A DNA stretch of 64,000 nucleotides, taken from contig NZ_CP133548.1 of assembly GCF_031198435.1 (NCBI RefSeq), positions 620,001 to 684,000 on the forward strand, in the 5' to 3' direction. The stretch is from Pleionea litopenaei. GTDB lineage: Bacteria > Pseudomonadota > Gammaproteobacteria > Enterobacterales > Kangiellaceae. The notes below the pieces were generated by a model, which ran no database searches, was not told where the DNA came from, and saw nothing but the letters and a program-made list of their open reading frames with translations. This document shows, in pieces, positions 1 to 8,433 of this stretch (within the stretch, counting starts at the first letter, position 1; every line of letters starts with the position of its first letter). The position numbers and the translations under genes are program-made.

Positions 1-215
1 GTGGCAAGCATTAATAATGGTGATATTCCTGCTCCCACAGCTGCCTCAGTGAACGCTACATCAACGGCATCTTTATTCATAAAAAAGCTAGCGGAAACCA
101 GTCCATATATACTGAAGAGCATTGTTGCTGCCAGTAAATCTCTTGAGCGGGCTATATAGATAGACGTAGCCACTAAGATGCACAGTAACGAAATGTTGAT
201 GAAAAGTTCGATGAT
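1..215 (-). CDS. Mrp/Mnh antiporter B-like subunit (DUF4040), partial
   Basis: Membrane subunit of a multisubunit Na+/H+ antiporter, cut by the left window edge (71 codons visible). The reading frame directly follows mnhG and gives a hydrophobic N-terminus followed by conserved segments (IARSRDLLAATMLFS, AVDVAFTEAAVGAGIS) typical of the MbhD/MnhB-N DUF4040 family. A strong GGAGGA Shine-Dalgarno lies at about 225-220, but the only sensibly placed start codon is ATC at 215 or 212. No ATG, GTG or TTG lies in frame between the mnhG stop and a GTG 16 codons downstream. The ATC start is an inference. The family is clear from the sequence. Confidence 0.75.
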   Translation of the reverse strand, partial: MIELFINISLLCILVATSIYIARSRDLLAATMLFSIYGLVSASFFMNKDAVDVAFTEAAVGAGISPLLMLA

Positions 216-228
216 TGTTTCCTCCGCC

Positions 229-558
229 TTACAACTCGTTCTGTTGTTTATCGTTTTCGATAACAACAGGTTTGAGCCCAGCTTTCCAGGCTGCTTTGCC
301 TAAAGCATGACTAGCAGTTGGACTAGTGATTAAAATAAAAAGCAGAATCAATACTAATTTTGCTAGCACTATGCCCCAACCGGCGATCAACATTAGGCCG
401 ACTAGAATCAAACCCGCTGCCAAGGTTTCGGTAACTCCCGCTGCATGCATTCGTGTATAAAAATCTGGAAATCGAATAACGCCTAACGCACCTGAGAAAA
501 TTAGGAAACTCCCTGTTAACAAGCAAAAGCCACTAACAATATTTAATACGAGTTCCAT
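229..558 (-). CDS. mnhG: Na+/H+ antiporter subunit G
   Basis: 109-residue MnhG/MrpG family protein, one of the small integral membrane subunits of the Mrp cation/proton antiporter. Three hydrophobic helices are visible (about residues 5-25, 40-60, 63-82), and the segment GVIRFPDFYTRMHAAG is the family hallmark. The start ATG overlaps the mnhF stop (TAATG), so the two are translationally coupled. Family length is about 100-120 residues, so it is complete. It is known to act only as part of the whole complex, in Na+ export and pH homeostasis. The rest of the operon lies off the left edge. Confidence 0.92.
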   Translation of the reverse strand: MELVLNIVSGFCLLTGSFLIFSGALGVIRFPDFYTRMHAAGVTETLAAGLILVGLMLIAGWGIVLAKLVLILLFILITSPTASHALGKAAWKAGLKPVVIENDKQQNEL

Positions 559-833
559 TAAGACTTTTCCTCGTTATTTGTTCGCTTTGTTATCTCAACG
601 AACCTCAGTATTCCAATGACACTAATAAAATTAATCAGCGCATACGTCAGTGCTATGTCGAGAAAGTCTGGTCGACCAGAGAGAAAGCCAAGTACAGCGA
701 TCAATAAAACAACTTTGGTTCCAAAAAGGTTACCCGCTAGTACACGATCGAATACGCTTGGCCCCTTAAATGCTCTTACTAAAGCCATTGCCATCACGAC
801 AATGAGCGCTATAGTCGTTGTGATTAAAATCAT
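558..833 (-). CDS. mnhF: Na+/H+ antiporter subunit F
   Basis: 91-residue MnhF/MrpF family protein with three predicted membrane helices. The motif RAFKGPSVFDRVLAGNLFGT in the first loop is characteristic, followed by DIALTYALINFISVIGILRF. It sits 8 nt after the mnhE stop and overlaps mnhG by one base, so it is the middle gene of an E-F-G block. Its length is normal for the family. Small-subunit function is known only in the context of the assembled complex. Confidence 0.92.
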   Translation of the reverse strand: MILITTTIALIVVMAMALVRAFKGPSVFDRVLAGNLFGTKVVLLIAVLGFLSGRPDFLDIALTYALINFISVIGILRFVEITKRTNNEEKS

Positions 834-841
834 TGTTCAAC

Positions 842-1309
842 TCACTCTATATCAGTCACTCGTCGATTCATCTCGCCCTCGATTAACTCGTTCATGGCAT
901 CTTTGGTTAAAGCGTGAACAAGCACAGAATTGTTTCCGAGTTCTAAAGACAACGTGCCAGGAGTCAGGTTAATTGAGTTGGCGTAGATAACTCTTCCCAT
1001 GTCAGTCTTCTGTAAAATCGATAAGGTTTTAACTTGTGGCGACACATCAGGAGACGGTTTCCATGCTCGCAAAGCAACATCGATGTTTGACACAATGATT
1101 TTTTTAATAAGCCACAAATAGTAAATGGGTAATTGTGCCGATAAATGTATCGGTTGCGACTCATGGTCAACAAGATCCATTCTGTGTGCAATCCAAACAA
1201 CAAACAAAACAGAAATCACTCCAAAGCCAAGAAACAAAGGGGAGTAGTGTCCGGAATTAACTAACCATATGATGGCTAGCATCACCGCGATACTGATAGT
1301 ATGGCGCAT
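842..1309 (-). CDS. mnhE: Na+/H+ antiporter subunit E
   Basis: About 155-residue MnhE/MrpE family membrane protein, the first visible gene of the antiporter block. Two N-terminal hydrophobic helices are followed by YYLWLIKKIIVSNIDVALRA and a cytoplasmic tail containing TLTPGTLS-like sequence (ANSINLTPGTLSLELG), both family hallmarks. The ATG at 1309 is preferred because an AGAGGT Shine-Dalgarno precedes it by about five bases. A GTG at 1315 would overlap that site. About 80 bp separate it from the convergently placed next gene upstream, so the promoter of this part of the operon is probably between 1310 and 1389. Confidence 0.9.
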   Translation of the reverse strand: MRHTISIAVMLAIIWLVNSGHYSPLFLGFGVISVLFVVWIAHRMDLVDHESQPIHLSAQLPIYYLWLIKKIIVSNIDVALRAWKPSPDVSPQVKTLSILQKTDMGRVIYANSINLTPGTLSLELGNNSVLVHALTKDAMNELIEGEMNRRVTDIE

Positions 1310-1389
1310 AGTCACCTCTCGATTAATGGCTGCTGTTGGATTCTCTTTGGATGTGCAGCAGAAGTTTGAAGTTGCAGGACTAAAATTTA

Positions 1390-1821
1390 TTACTCACAGC
1401 TGTAATCTGCTTTTAAAATGGAGTAGACAACGGAGCTTGCAAGCTGGTGTTGTTTAGCATCGTACTCGACTTCAGCAATTTTCGTTACTAGCTCATTTAG
1501 GAAGCCTTCTGAAGGAACGCAGAACTTAACATTTGCTACTGTTTTAACAGCCACGTCCTTTTGAGGTGCTCGTGTTTTTAAGGCTCGAGTGACAAACTCT
1601 GAGGGTAACTGGTCTTCTTTTACGATATTAGGCGAAGCGTCCAGGTAACCCTGAATATAAGCACCGCACAATTGTGGCACACTTTTTCCAGAAATCAGTT
1701 TGCAAGACTCAATTAGCGACTTTGCAGAGACCGTTTCTGGGCCGAGTGCACTCAGACTGCCACAAATGAAACCGATAAAAACGACTAAAACTTTGCTATT
1801 TCTTACAAATGAGATATTCAT
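1390..1821 (-). CDS. Rap1a/Tai-like exported protein
   Basis: 143-residue protein with an N-terminal signal-like helix (about residues 8-28) and a small cysteine-bearing domain. The pattern CKLISG...LCGAYIQGYLDA...FCVPSEGFLNELVTKIAE...YSC resembles the Rap1a/Tai immunity-protein domain (paired Cys, GY(I/L)xG, a CVP turn, a terminal Cys). Known Rap1a proteins protect against type VI secretion amidase effectors in the periplasm. No T6SS effector gene is adjacent here, so an immunity role is not supported by context and the assignment rests on pattern similarity alone. It is probably transcribed alone and diverges from the response-regulator gene. Confidence 0.55.
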   Translation of the reverse strand: MNISFVRNSKVLVVFIGFICGSLSALGPETVSAKSLIESCKLISGKSVPQLCGAYIQGYLDASPNIVKEDQLPSEFVTRALKTRAPQKDVAVKTVANVKFCVPSEGFLNELVTKIAEVEYDAKQHQLASSVVYSILKADYSCE

Positions 1822-1901
1822 ATCTAGCCACTAAACACATTTATTGAAGACAGTAGAGTTACTCTGCCACCAAACTTGTAATTAATATTGTCAAATATGT
1901 G

Positions 1902-1930
1902 AAATAATGTGCAGTTGATGCACATTATTT
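1902..1930. promoter_or_regulatory. 12-bp perfect inverted repeat upstream of the two-component genes
   Basis: Arms AAATAATGTGCA (1902-1913) and TGCACATTATTT (1919-1930) flank a 5-nt centre. The repeat lies about 70 bp before the response-regulator start, in the gap between divergent genes. No T-run follows, so an operator for autoregulation fits better than a terminator. The binding protein is not identified. Confidence 0.4.
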
Positions 1931-2000
1931 ATTCTTTGATAATGCACTGAAATTGTTATAAAAAATGTGTATAGTTAGTGGGCTAGATGTGAGAGAAGCT

Positions 2001-2717
2001 ATGTCCGAACAAAAAACACGTATTCTCATAACCGATGATGATGAAGATATTTGTGAGTTAGTGTCGCAATTATTGGAAGCCAATAATTTTACCAGTGTGA
2101 CGGCGCACAATGGTGAAGACATGCTCGCCAAACTTGCAGAGTCGCGTATTGATTTAATCCTCCTAGATATCATGCTCCCAGGACGTGATGGTATCGAGTT
2201 ATGCCGCCATCTTCGAGCCGACCCCGATATGCCACCTATTATAATGTTGACTGCCAAAGATGAAGAAATCGACAGGGTAGTTGGCCTAGAAGTCGGCGCT
2301 GACGATTATGTTGTAAAGCCATTTGGAAGCCGAGAATTAATCGCTCGTATTCGAGCTGTGTTAAGAAGAGTTCAGACCCAATCACTTGGCACAAACCGAG
2401 GCTCCTATTACTTTAATGGTTGGGAATTTTTGCCAGCCAGAATGGAGCTCATTGATAGCGAATCTACTGTTACCAGTTTATCTTCAAGCGAAAATGAAAT
2501 TTTATTGGCTTTCGTTAGAAATCCAAAGGTTCCTCTTTCACGAGACAGGCTACTTAGCTTGACTAAAGGCAGGAATAGTAATGCATTTGATCGCAGTATT
2601 GATTCTCATATAAGCCGTTTACGACGTAAACTTAAGGATGATGCTAAAAATCCTGAAACTATAAAAACCGCGTGGGGTTCTGGTTATATTTTTACGCATA
2701 CCGTAGAAATTCGCTAA
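2001..2717 (+). CDS. OmpR/PhoB-family response regulator
   Basis: DNA-binding response regulator of 238 residues. The receiver domain (about 5-120) shows the acidic pocket ITDDDED, phosphoacceptor D56 in LILLDIMLP, T84 in IMLTAKD, and K106 in VVKPF. The C-terminal winged helix (about 140-238) has LSRDRLLSLT, SHISRLRRKLKDD and the wing GSGYIFT. ATG at 2001 was chosen because it aligns with the usual family start and follows GAGA. An in-frame ATG at 1965 would add 12 unrelated residues. The histidine-kinase gene starts 17 nt downstream, so the two form an operon. The signal sensed is unknown. Confidence 0.9.
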   Translation: MSEQKTRILITDDDEDICELVSQLLEANNFTSVTAHNGEDMLAKLAESRIDLILLDIMLPGRDGIELCRHLRADPDMPPIIMLTAKDEEIDRVVGLEVGADDYVVKPFGSRELIARIRAVLRRVQTQSLGTNRGSYYFNGWEFLPARMELIDSESTVTSLSSSENEILLAFVRNPKVPLSRDRLLSLTKGRNSNAFDRSIDSHISRLRRKLKDDAKNPETIKTAWGSGYIFTHTVEIR

Positions 2718-2734
2718 ATTACGCGCGTCTAACG

Positions 2735-4087
2735 ATGAGAAGACTGATTCCAAATAAAATTAAAATTCAAGCCGTTCTATTTTTGAGTGGTGTCTTCGTA
2801 TTTTCACAAGCCGTCAGCTTGCTAATTTATGAACATAACCGTGAACATACCATTTTAATGACTGAAGCAAGTGATCTAGCTGCAAGAATTTCAGGTATTG
2901 TAAGTTTGGCTCAGGAGTTTCCTAGTTCAGAAAGACGAAAAATACTGGCCTCTGCTGAAACGCAGTTTCTTTCTGCATTTCCTATAGTGACGCCATTTGA
3001 TCCTGATTCTTGTTCAAATAATGAATTTTCTCAAGAAATGGAAAATCAGTTGAGGTCTGCGTTTAATGGCATGAAGGACTTTCAATTACAGGTGTGCGTT
3101 AGACCACTGGATGGCATTGCTAGCGTTGTAAAGAAAAACCCGCAAGATGCTCTAGATGTTGTTGTTGTTATCCATTATCCAGATCAATCTTCTTCGATGT
3201 TCCATGCGACCTTACCCGTGAAAAACTCTTTATTTAGCGAAACCGTTGTATTTTACTTAATCGTTTTACTCTTAGTTGGGTTACTACTCGCTTGGATTGT
3301 AATTGTTAAGTTGGTGTCGCCTATAGAGCGGTTAGCAAAGGCTGCAGAGTCGATTGGTAGAGATATAAATTCAAGTCCAATGAATGAAGAGGGCGCAGAA
3401 GAAATACGAGTCGCGGCTCGGTCGTTTAATCAGATGCAATCGCAATTAAAACGATTGATCAATAGTCAGACTGAAATGTTTGCTGCTATTTCTCACGATC
3501 TTAAAACCTCGCTTACTCGCTTAAAACTTCGAGTGGAACAAATCGAGAATAAACATCAACAAGATGGTTTAAATCGAGTTGTGAGTGATATGTCTAACAT
3601 GATTCACTCAATATTAGATTTCATTAGAGGTGATTATAATCGAGAAGATTCTAGAAACGTTGAGTTTAGAGCATTGGTAGAAAGCTTATGTTATGACTTA
3701 AAGGATGAAGGCTTTCCAGTGAACTTTGACTCCAAAATTGATGAGCAAGTATTAAATTGTCGTCCAGTCGCTTTGCGTCGAGGAATTCAAAATATAATAG
3801 ATAATGCTATAAAGTATGGAGAGGCCGCTAATGTTGTCTTAACCTCTGATGGTTCAAATATCATCCTCGAGGTAACGGATAATGGGCCAGGTATACCGGT
3901 GGAAAGTTTAAAAGATGTTGTAAAGCCGTTTTATCGTCAAGAGAAGTCGAGAAATAAGAAGACTGGAGGGCTTGGTCTCGGTCTAGCGATAGCGCAAAAT
4001 ATAATACACTCTCATGGCGGCCAACTTATTCTGAATAATCGAGAAGGAAAGGGGTTGAGCGTTAGAATTATGCTTTCTTGCAATTGA
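2735..4087 (+). CDS. Membrane sensor histidine kinase
   Basis: 450-residue EnvZ/CpxA-like kinase and partner of the preceding regulator. It has TM1 (about 13-32), a roughly 135-residue periplasmic sensor with two Cys (about 93 and 121), TM2 (about 170-192), HAMP (about 190-243), a dimerisation/phosphoacceptor helix with H254, and an ATPase domain with N box IDNAIKYG, G1 VTDNGPGIP and G2 GGLGLGLAIAQ. The H box reads HDLKTSL, so the proline usual in HDLRTPL is replaced by serine. ATG 2735 avoids a long overlap with the regulator gene. The ligand cannot be deduced. Confidence 0.9.
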   Translation: MRRLIPNKIKIQAVLFLSGVFVFSQAVSLLIYEHNREHTILMTEASDLAARISGIVSLAQEFPSSERRKILASAETQFLSAFPIVTPFDPDSCSNNEFSQEMENQLRSAFNGMKDFQLQVCVRPLDGIASVVKKNPQDALDVVVVIHYPDQSSSMFHATLPVKNSLFSETVVFYLIVLLLVGLLLAWIVIVKLVSPIERLAKAAESIGRDINSSPMNEEGAEEIRVAARSFNQMQSQLKRLINSQTEMFAAISHDLKTSLTRLKLRVEQIENKHQQDGLNRVVSDMSNMIHSILDFIRGDYNREDSRNVEFRALVESLCYDLKDEGFPVNFDSKIDEQVLNCRPVALRRGIQNIIDNAIKYGEAANVVLTSDGSNIILEVTDNGPGIPVESLKDVVKPFYRQEKSRNKKTGGLGLGLAIAQNIIHSHGGQLILNNREGKGLSVRIMLSCN

Positions 4088-4159
4088 GCGACTTGGAATC
4101 TTTTTGTAATAGAGCTTTTGAAATAAATAGTTTTTAATATGGACTAAACATTGTATGAC

Positions 4160-4189
4160 TTGCTGCCTCTTGGAGAAAAGAGGCAGCAA
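4160..4189 (+). terminator. Intrinsic terminator after the two-component operon
   Basis: A perfect 12-bp stem, TTGCTGCCTCTT pairing with AAGAGGCAGCAA around a 6-nt loop, is followed by ATTTT. It sits 72 bp after the kinase stop and 20 bp before the end of the convergent yebC-like gene, so it probably ends the kinase transcript. Confidence 0.75.
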
Positions 4190-4209
4190 AATTTTAAACC
4201 ATACTTTTG

Positions 4210-4926
4210 CTAAAAACTGGCGTTATGGTAGACATTTTGTACATCATCTAAATCATTGAGCATATCCATAAATTTTTCGAACATCTCGACGTCATCACCT
4301 GTCACATCCACCGTTGTTTGCGGTACGAATTGTATTTCGTCGACCTCAAAGCTAATGTTTGCAATGCTATCCGATAAAGCCTGCTTCGCTTTAAAGTACT
4401 CTGAATGCGGTGTGAAAACAGTGATATTGCCATCGGCACTTTCGATATCGGTTACATCGACATCAGCTTCCATTAGTGCATCTAGAACACCTTCTTCGTC
4501 TTCACTAGGAAATACAAAAATCGCGCAATGATCAAACATATGACTTACAGTGCCTTGAGTTCCGATTTTGCACTTAGTTTTAGTGAAACATAAGCGAACA
4601 TCCCCAAACGTACGATTAGGGTTATCGGTTAAGCAATCCACGATTACCATGACATTACCGGGACCAAACCCTTCGTAACGAGCAACTGCAAAGTCTTCTC
4701 CGGCTCCGCCTTTCGCTTTATCTAACGCTTTATCAATTACATGAGCAGGTACCTGACTCCGTTTAGCTCGATCGAGCAAGCTTCTTAATGCTAAATTTCC
4801 ATCAGGATCAATGCCACCTGACTTTGCGGTTACATAAATTTCTCGGCTGAACTTACTGTAGACCTTGGCATTCTGGTCAGACGTTTTTGCCATTGATTCT
4901 TTGCGGTTTTGAAAAGCGCGTCCCAT
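4210..4926 (-). CDS. YebC/PmpR-family protein, YeeN type
   Basis: 238-residue YebC/PmpR family protein of the YeeN subgroup, judged by its N-terminus ([16 protein letters not shown], then [18 protein letters not shown]). The three-domain YebC core is visible, with [26 protein letters not shown] in the middle. Family members are known as transcriptional regulators and, in recent work, as ribosome-associated translation factors that relieve stalling. Which applies here is not evident. Length is normal for the family. It stands alone, with no operon partner downstream because the kinase operon converges on it. Confidence 0.88.
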   Translation of the reverse strand: MGRAFQNRKESMAKTSDQNAKVYSKFSREIYVTAKSGGIDPDGNLALRSLLDRAKRSQVPAHVIDKALDKAKGGAGEDFAVARYEGFGPGNVMVIVDCLTDNPNRTFGDVRLCFTKTKCKIGTQGTVSHMFDHCAIFVFPSEDEEGVLDALMEADVDVTDIESADGNITVFTPHSEYFKAKQALSDSIANISFEVDEIQFVPQTTVDVTGDDVEMFEKFMDMLNDLDDVQNVYHNASF

Positions 4927-5410
4927 AAATCTCTTCTCATGTGTTTAGGCCATAATCCGGGGTATTTTACTTAACAATTTTTCTAGTGTACATAAATTCA
5001 AGTTAGCCCAAATTTTAGGTTAGAAAATAAACAAATAAGAGCTAAAAACCGACTGAAGGGGTCTGATAGTTATCTATTTTATAAAAAATATAGAGTACAA
5101 ACTACTTTAGAAAAACTCTGTAAGACATTGATAAATCTCTATTTACATGCTTTCTTGAGTTTTTGTTTTATTAAGGCTGAAAAAGGTTACTAAGGTGTGA
5201 CCGGATAGTGTTTTAGGTAGCTCTGAGCCGTGAAGTTTACCTACCAAGGATTAAAACTTAGAGTCTAGATAAGTAGGTTTTGTTTGAATTTTGAACACTT
5301 CATTGAAATCATGCATGATTTTTATAGAGTGTTAACCGATTCTCGAAATCTATGCGAGCTCTACGGCACGTTAATCTCAATAGAAAATAAATGAGATTGT
5401 TTTATTAAGT
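4927..5410. other. Intergenic stretch without a recognised gene
   Basis: About 480 bp of AT-rich sequence between the yebC-like gene and the IS481 element. No open frame with a credible start, hairpin terminator or conserved RNA fold was recognised. It contains the upstream region of the yebC-like gene and the left target-site copy (ATTAAGT, 5404-5410) of the IS. Confidence 0.6.
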
Positions 5411-6616
5411 TGTACTAGCTCAGACTTAATCTGACAGTTACCCGTTTTTCAATTGGTGTCTGTCAGTTTAGATTTGAGCTAGATTTTTGTCAGCCCAAAT
5501 TCTCTTACCATCAATTAATGTTTCATTGGGCGTTCGTCCACAACACATTTTTCCTTGATGGGTGCGTTCATTATTGTAGTAAACTATCCATTCGTCCAGA
5601 TCCTTTTGAAGCTCATCCAGTGAACTGTATAATTTCTTCCGAAATGTAACCTGGTAGAACTCGTTCAATATCGTTTTATGGAATCGTTCGCAGATACCAT
5701 TGGTTTGCGGTGACATTGCTTTAGTCTTTGTATGCTCGATGTCATTGATTGCTAAATACAGCTGATAGTCGTGATGTTCAACTTTTCCACAATACTCAGT
5801 GCCGCGATCCGTTAATACTCGCAACATGGGTAACTCATGTTGCTGGAAGTAAGGTAGCACTTTGTCATTAAGTATGTCGGCTGCGGTAATAGGTGTTTTT
5901 GTGGTGTAGAGTTTGGCAAAGGCAACTTTGCTGTAAGTGTCGATGAAGGTTTGTTGGTAAATTCGTCCAACGCCCTTTAGGTTACCGACATAAAAGGTAT
6001 CTTGTGAGCCTAAGTAGCCAGGGTGAGCTGTTTCAATCTCACCACAGGCTTCATCATCATTTTTCTTCTTCTCAAGTGCAGCTATTTGGCTATCGGTCAG
6101 TATGATGCCCTCTTTAGCAACCTTATCTTCCAGTGCCTTCAAGCGCTTCTTAAAGTTTTCTAGGTCATGCCTGAGCCATATCGACCGGACACCGCTCCCT
6201 GATACAAAGACTCCTTTCTTTCGCAACTCGTTACTGGTTCGGTGTTGGCCGTGTGCCGGAAACTCAATGGCATAATTGATAACCGCTGTTTCTGTGGCTT
6301 CATCAACGCGATTTTTAACATTTGGGTTGCGACGGCTCTTGCTGATAAGGGCATCGATACCGCCTTCTTCGACCAGTTCTTGATAGCGATAAAATGTATC
6401 TCGTGATACGCCCATTACCTTACAGGCTTTCGATACGTTCCCGAGTTCTTCTGCTAAGTTAAGTAAACCAGCTTTGTGTTTTATGATTGGGTTGTTAGTA
6501 TGTAGCATGAGAGTTACCTCTATAACGTTCTGATTTAAAGATTCGACACCTTTAATCAAAACGGGTAACTCTCACTTTTTCAAGTTGATGTGTCAGATTA
6601 AGTCGAGACTAATTCA
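5411..6616 (-). mobile_element. Complete IS481-family insertion sequence with 7-bp target duplication
   Basis: A 1206-bp element bounded by imperfect inverted repeats: left TGTACTAGCTCAGACTTAAT, right (reverse complement) TGAATTAGTCTCGACTTAAT, both continuing CTGACA. ATTAAGT flanks it directly on both sides (5404-5410 and 6617-6623), the expected trace of transposition. The transposase inside is intact. The insertion falls between genes and leaves only 66 bp before the GTG of the following haem-protein gene, so it may affect that gene's promoter. A truncated second copy lies at 51869-52471. Confidence 0.9.
5468..6508 (-). CDS. IS481-family transposase
   Basis: 346-residue DDE transposase. 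It has an N-terminal helix-turn-helix (NVSKACKVMGVSRDTFYRYQ, about residues 22-41), a linker and an rve/DDE catalytic core with D in FIDTYSKVAFAKLY, D in VLTDRGTEYCG and E in NGICERFHKTILNEF. The family-typical start MLHTNNPIIKHK is at 6508. Upstream in-frame starts out to 6559 would cross the IS inner end and are less likely. The frame is uninterrupted, so the enzyme is probably active. It catalyses cut and joining of the IS ends. Confidence 0.92.
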   Translation of the reverse strand: MLHTNNPIIKHKAGLLNLAEELGNVSKACKVMGVSRDTFYRYQELVEEGGIDALISKSRRNPNVKNRVDEATETAVINYAIEFPAHGQHRTSNELRKKGVFVSGSGVRSIWLRHDLENFKKRLKALEDKVAKEGIILTDSQIAALEKKKNDDEACGEIETAHPGYLGSQDTFYVGNLKGVGRIYQQTFIDTYSKVAFAKLYTTKTPITAADILNDKVLPYFQQHELPMLRVLTDRGTEYCGKVEHHDYQLYLAINDIEHTKTKAMSPQTNGICERFHKTILNEFYQVTFRKKLYSSLDELQKDLDEWIVYYNNERTHQGKMCCGRTPNETLIDGKRIWADKNLAQI

Positions 6617-6682
6617 ATTAAGTTGTCATTGATTGTTCATCTAGAATGGTTAGCCTTTTGCGCTTTAACTCGGAAATAATCA

Positions 6683-8335
6683 GTGAAGTTCTCAACGACA
6701 TGGATATTTTTACACAGTGGATTATTGATTTCTACTCTAGGGGCTCTTTTTACCGGCCTTCGAATTTCTACTGCACAGCGTGATTATACGTTAGCGTTAT
6801 CTCCGATCCTTCCACAGGGAAATGTTCATCAATTACACTTTTATTTTTCGATATTGTTTTTAGTGTGTTCCCTTGGATTTATATTGGCTTATGGAAAGCG
6901 TTGGGTTTCGAGTATTAAATCAGGTTTACGTTCTTATCACCGGATCGTTACTTTTTTGGGCTTTGTTCTCTTACCATTAATTGCGCTCTCTGGACTTAAT
7001 CGATACTACTCTTGGCTACCTTGGTTTGAATTATGCAATACACACTTTCTACTGGCCATTATTATGGCAATCTATATTGGCTTACATGCTCTGGTTTATT
7101 TTGTGCAGTATGGCAGTAAGCTAATAAAAACTATTTTCACACCTAAACCTTTTGCATATTCAAAACTCTTATGGGTCTTTTTGTTGGCGTTAGGCGGCTA
7201 TTTGTCCATCGTTAAGCTATTTAACGAGACGCCTGATCGACTGTTAACTCAACCGATAACCATTAATACTTTTATTGAAATTGATGGATATGCAAAAGAA
7301 TCTTCATGGAATGAATCGAAACCGTTAAGTTTAATGACTTATGGAGGGCATAATTTTCATGAGGGAATGACGCCTGTAAGCGTGAGAAGCATGTCAAATG
7401 ACTTGGAGCTTTTTATGTATATCGAGTGGAAGGACGACACACCCTCTACTCAACATTTGCCGCTTATAAAAACGGATAACGGATGGAAGGTCTTATCAGA
7501 CGGATTCGAACGATTTGATGAAAGAAAATATTACGAAGATAAGTTTGCAGTGATGATAAGTAACGAATGTGATAAGCCAGTTGCTGGGGTGATGCATATG
7601 GGGGCAAAACCCTTAAATGATAAGCCAGCGAATTGGCATGGAAAAGGATTTCATTATACAGAGACGAATTCGTTAGTTGATATTTGGCATTGGAAGGCGG
7701 TAAGAACAAATGATATGTACCTAGCGGATGATAATTATTTTAGCCGTCCAGTTAATGAGATAGCAGGAAACCGACGATATAAAGGCGGCTACTTAGCCGA
7801 TGGTAAAGAGTCTGGTAGTTATGTTATGAACTGGAAATGGTTTAATTCTGAATCAATTACTCCTAAACGGCTTCCTAAAGACACTGCTTGGCTCGATAAA
7901 TTTCAGCAAGACAAACCTGAGGATCCAACTGTTTCTAAAAATACTCAAGCGCAAGCTCATTTTATCCCAGTTACGAGAAAAAAACATCGAGAGAACAAGT
8001 TTAAGAAAGTAGAAGATAGCTCTGCTGTTGCTTGGGTCATTCCTTGGTTTAGTTTCGAACCTTATAAAATTAAAAATGATAATTATATTCCGGGTACGGT
8101 CATGCCATCTGTAATGTATCGTTCAAATCGATTTGAGGGCGATAGGTCTGATGTTAGAGCAAGAGGCCGCTGGGAGAATGGGCGTTGGCACCTTGAGATC
8201 GCTCGCTCATTAGATACAAAGTCCCAAAAAGACGTTGTCATTAGAGATGGTGTTTGTATTTGGTTTGCTGCGTTCGATCATGCTCAAATAGGGCATACAC
8301 GACATATCAACCCAGTTAAAATAAAATTTTTATAG
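6683..8335 (+). CDS. Membrane cytochrome b / ethylbenzene-dehydrogenase-like haem protein
   Basis: 550-residue two-part protein. The N-terminal about 180 residues hold five hydrophobic helices with histidines placed as in cytochrome b561-like proteins (H11 in WIFLHSG, H in LRSYHRIVTF, H in LCNTHFLL, H in IGLHALVYF). The remaining about 350 residues form a soluble domain beginning ITINTFIEIDGYAKESSWNE and ending ICIWFAAFDHAQIGHTRH-like, resembling the haem-binding gamma subunit domain of ethylbenzene/DMSO-type dehydrogenases. It probably passes electrons between quinone and a periplasmic partner. No molybdoenzyme gene is nearby, so the partner is unknown. The start is GTG 6683 with a weak ribosome site. 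The IS481 element sits 66 bp upstream. Confidence 0.7.
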   Translation: MKFSTTWIFLHSGLLISTLGALFTGLRISTAQRDYTLALSPILPQGNVHQLHFYFSILFLVCSLGFILAYGKRWVSSIKSGLRSYHRIVTFLGFVLLPLIALSGLNRYYSWLPWFELCNTHFLLAIIMAIYIGLHALVYFVQYGSKLIKTIFTPKPFAYSKLLWVFLLALGGYLSIVKLFNETPDRLLTQPITINTFIEIDGYAKESSWNESKPLSLMTYGGHNFHEGMTPVSVRSMSNDLELFMYIEWKDDTPSTQHLPLIKTDNGWKVLSDGFERFDERKYYEDKFAVMISNECDKPVAGVMHMGAKPLNDKPANWHGKGFHYTETNSLVDIWHWKAVRTNDMYLADDNYFSRPVNEIAGNRRYKGGYLADGKESGSYVMNWKWFNSESITPKRLPKDTAWLDKFQQDKPEDPTVSKNTQAQAHFIPVTRKKHRENKFKKVEDSSAVAWVIPWFSFEPYKIKNDNYIPGTVMPSVMYRSNRFEGDRSDVRARGRWENGRWHLEIARSLDTKSQKDVVIRDGVCIWFAAFDHAQIGHTRHINPVKIKFL

Positions 8336-8396
8336 CGTCTATTAGTTTTTTGAAAATTTCAGAATCTCAGTTGAATGCGGCGTTATAGAAAATGGG

Positions 8397-8424
8397 TAAG
8401 AGAATATGGATAAGAGAACATGGA
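8397..8424 (+). repeat. 14-bp tandem duplication in the leader of the DUF1566 gene
   Basis: TAAGAGAATATGGA and TAAGAGAACATGGA stand side by side directly before the start region at 8434. The repeat adds upstream out-of-frame ATG triplets. It may alter initiation or simply be a slippage duplication. Confidence 0.6.
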
Positions 8425-8433
8425 TAAATAATA

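Noticed and set aside
616-972. Plus-strand ORF of 118 codons over mnhF/mnhE
   Set aside because: It lies antisense to well-supported membrane-subunit genes, has no ribosome site and no recognisable family.
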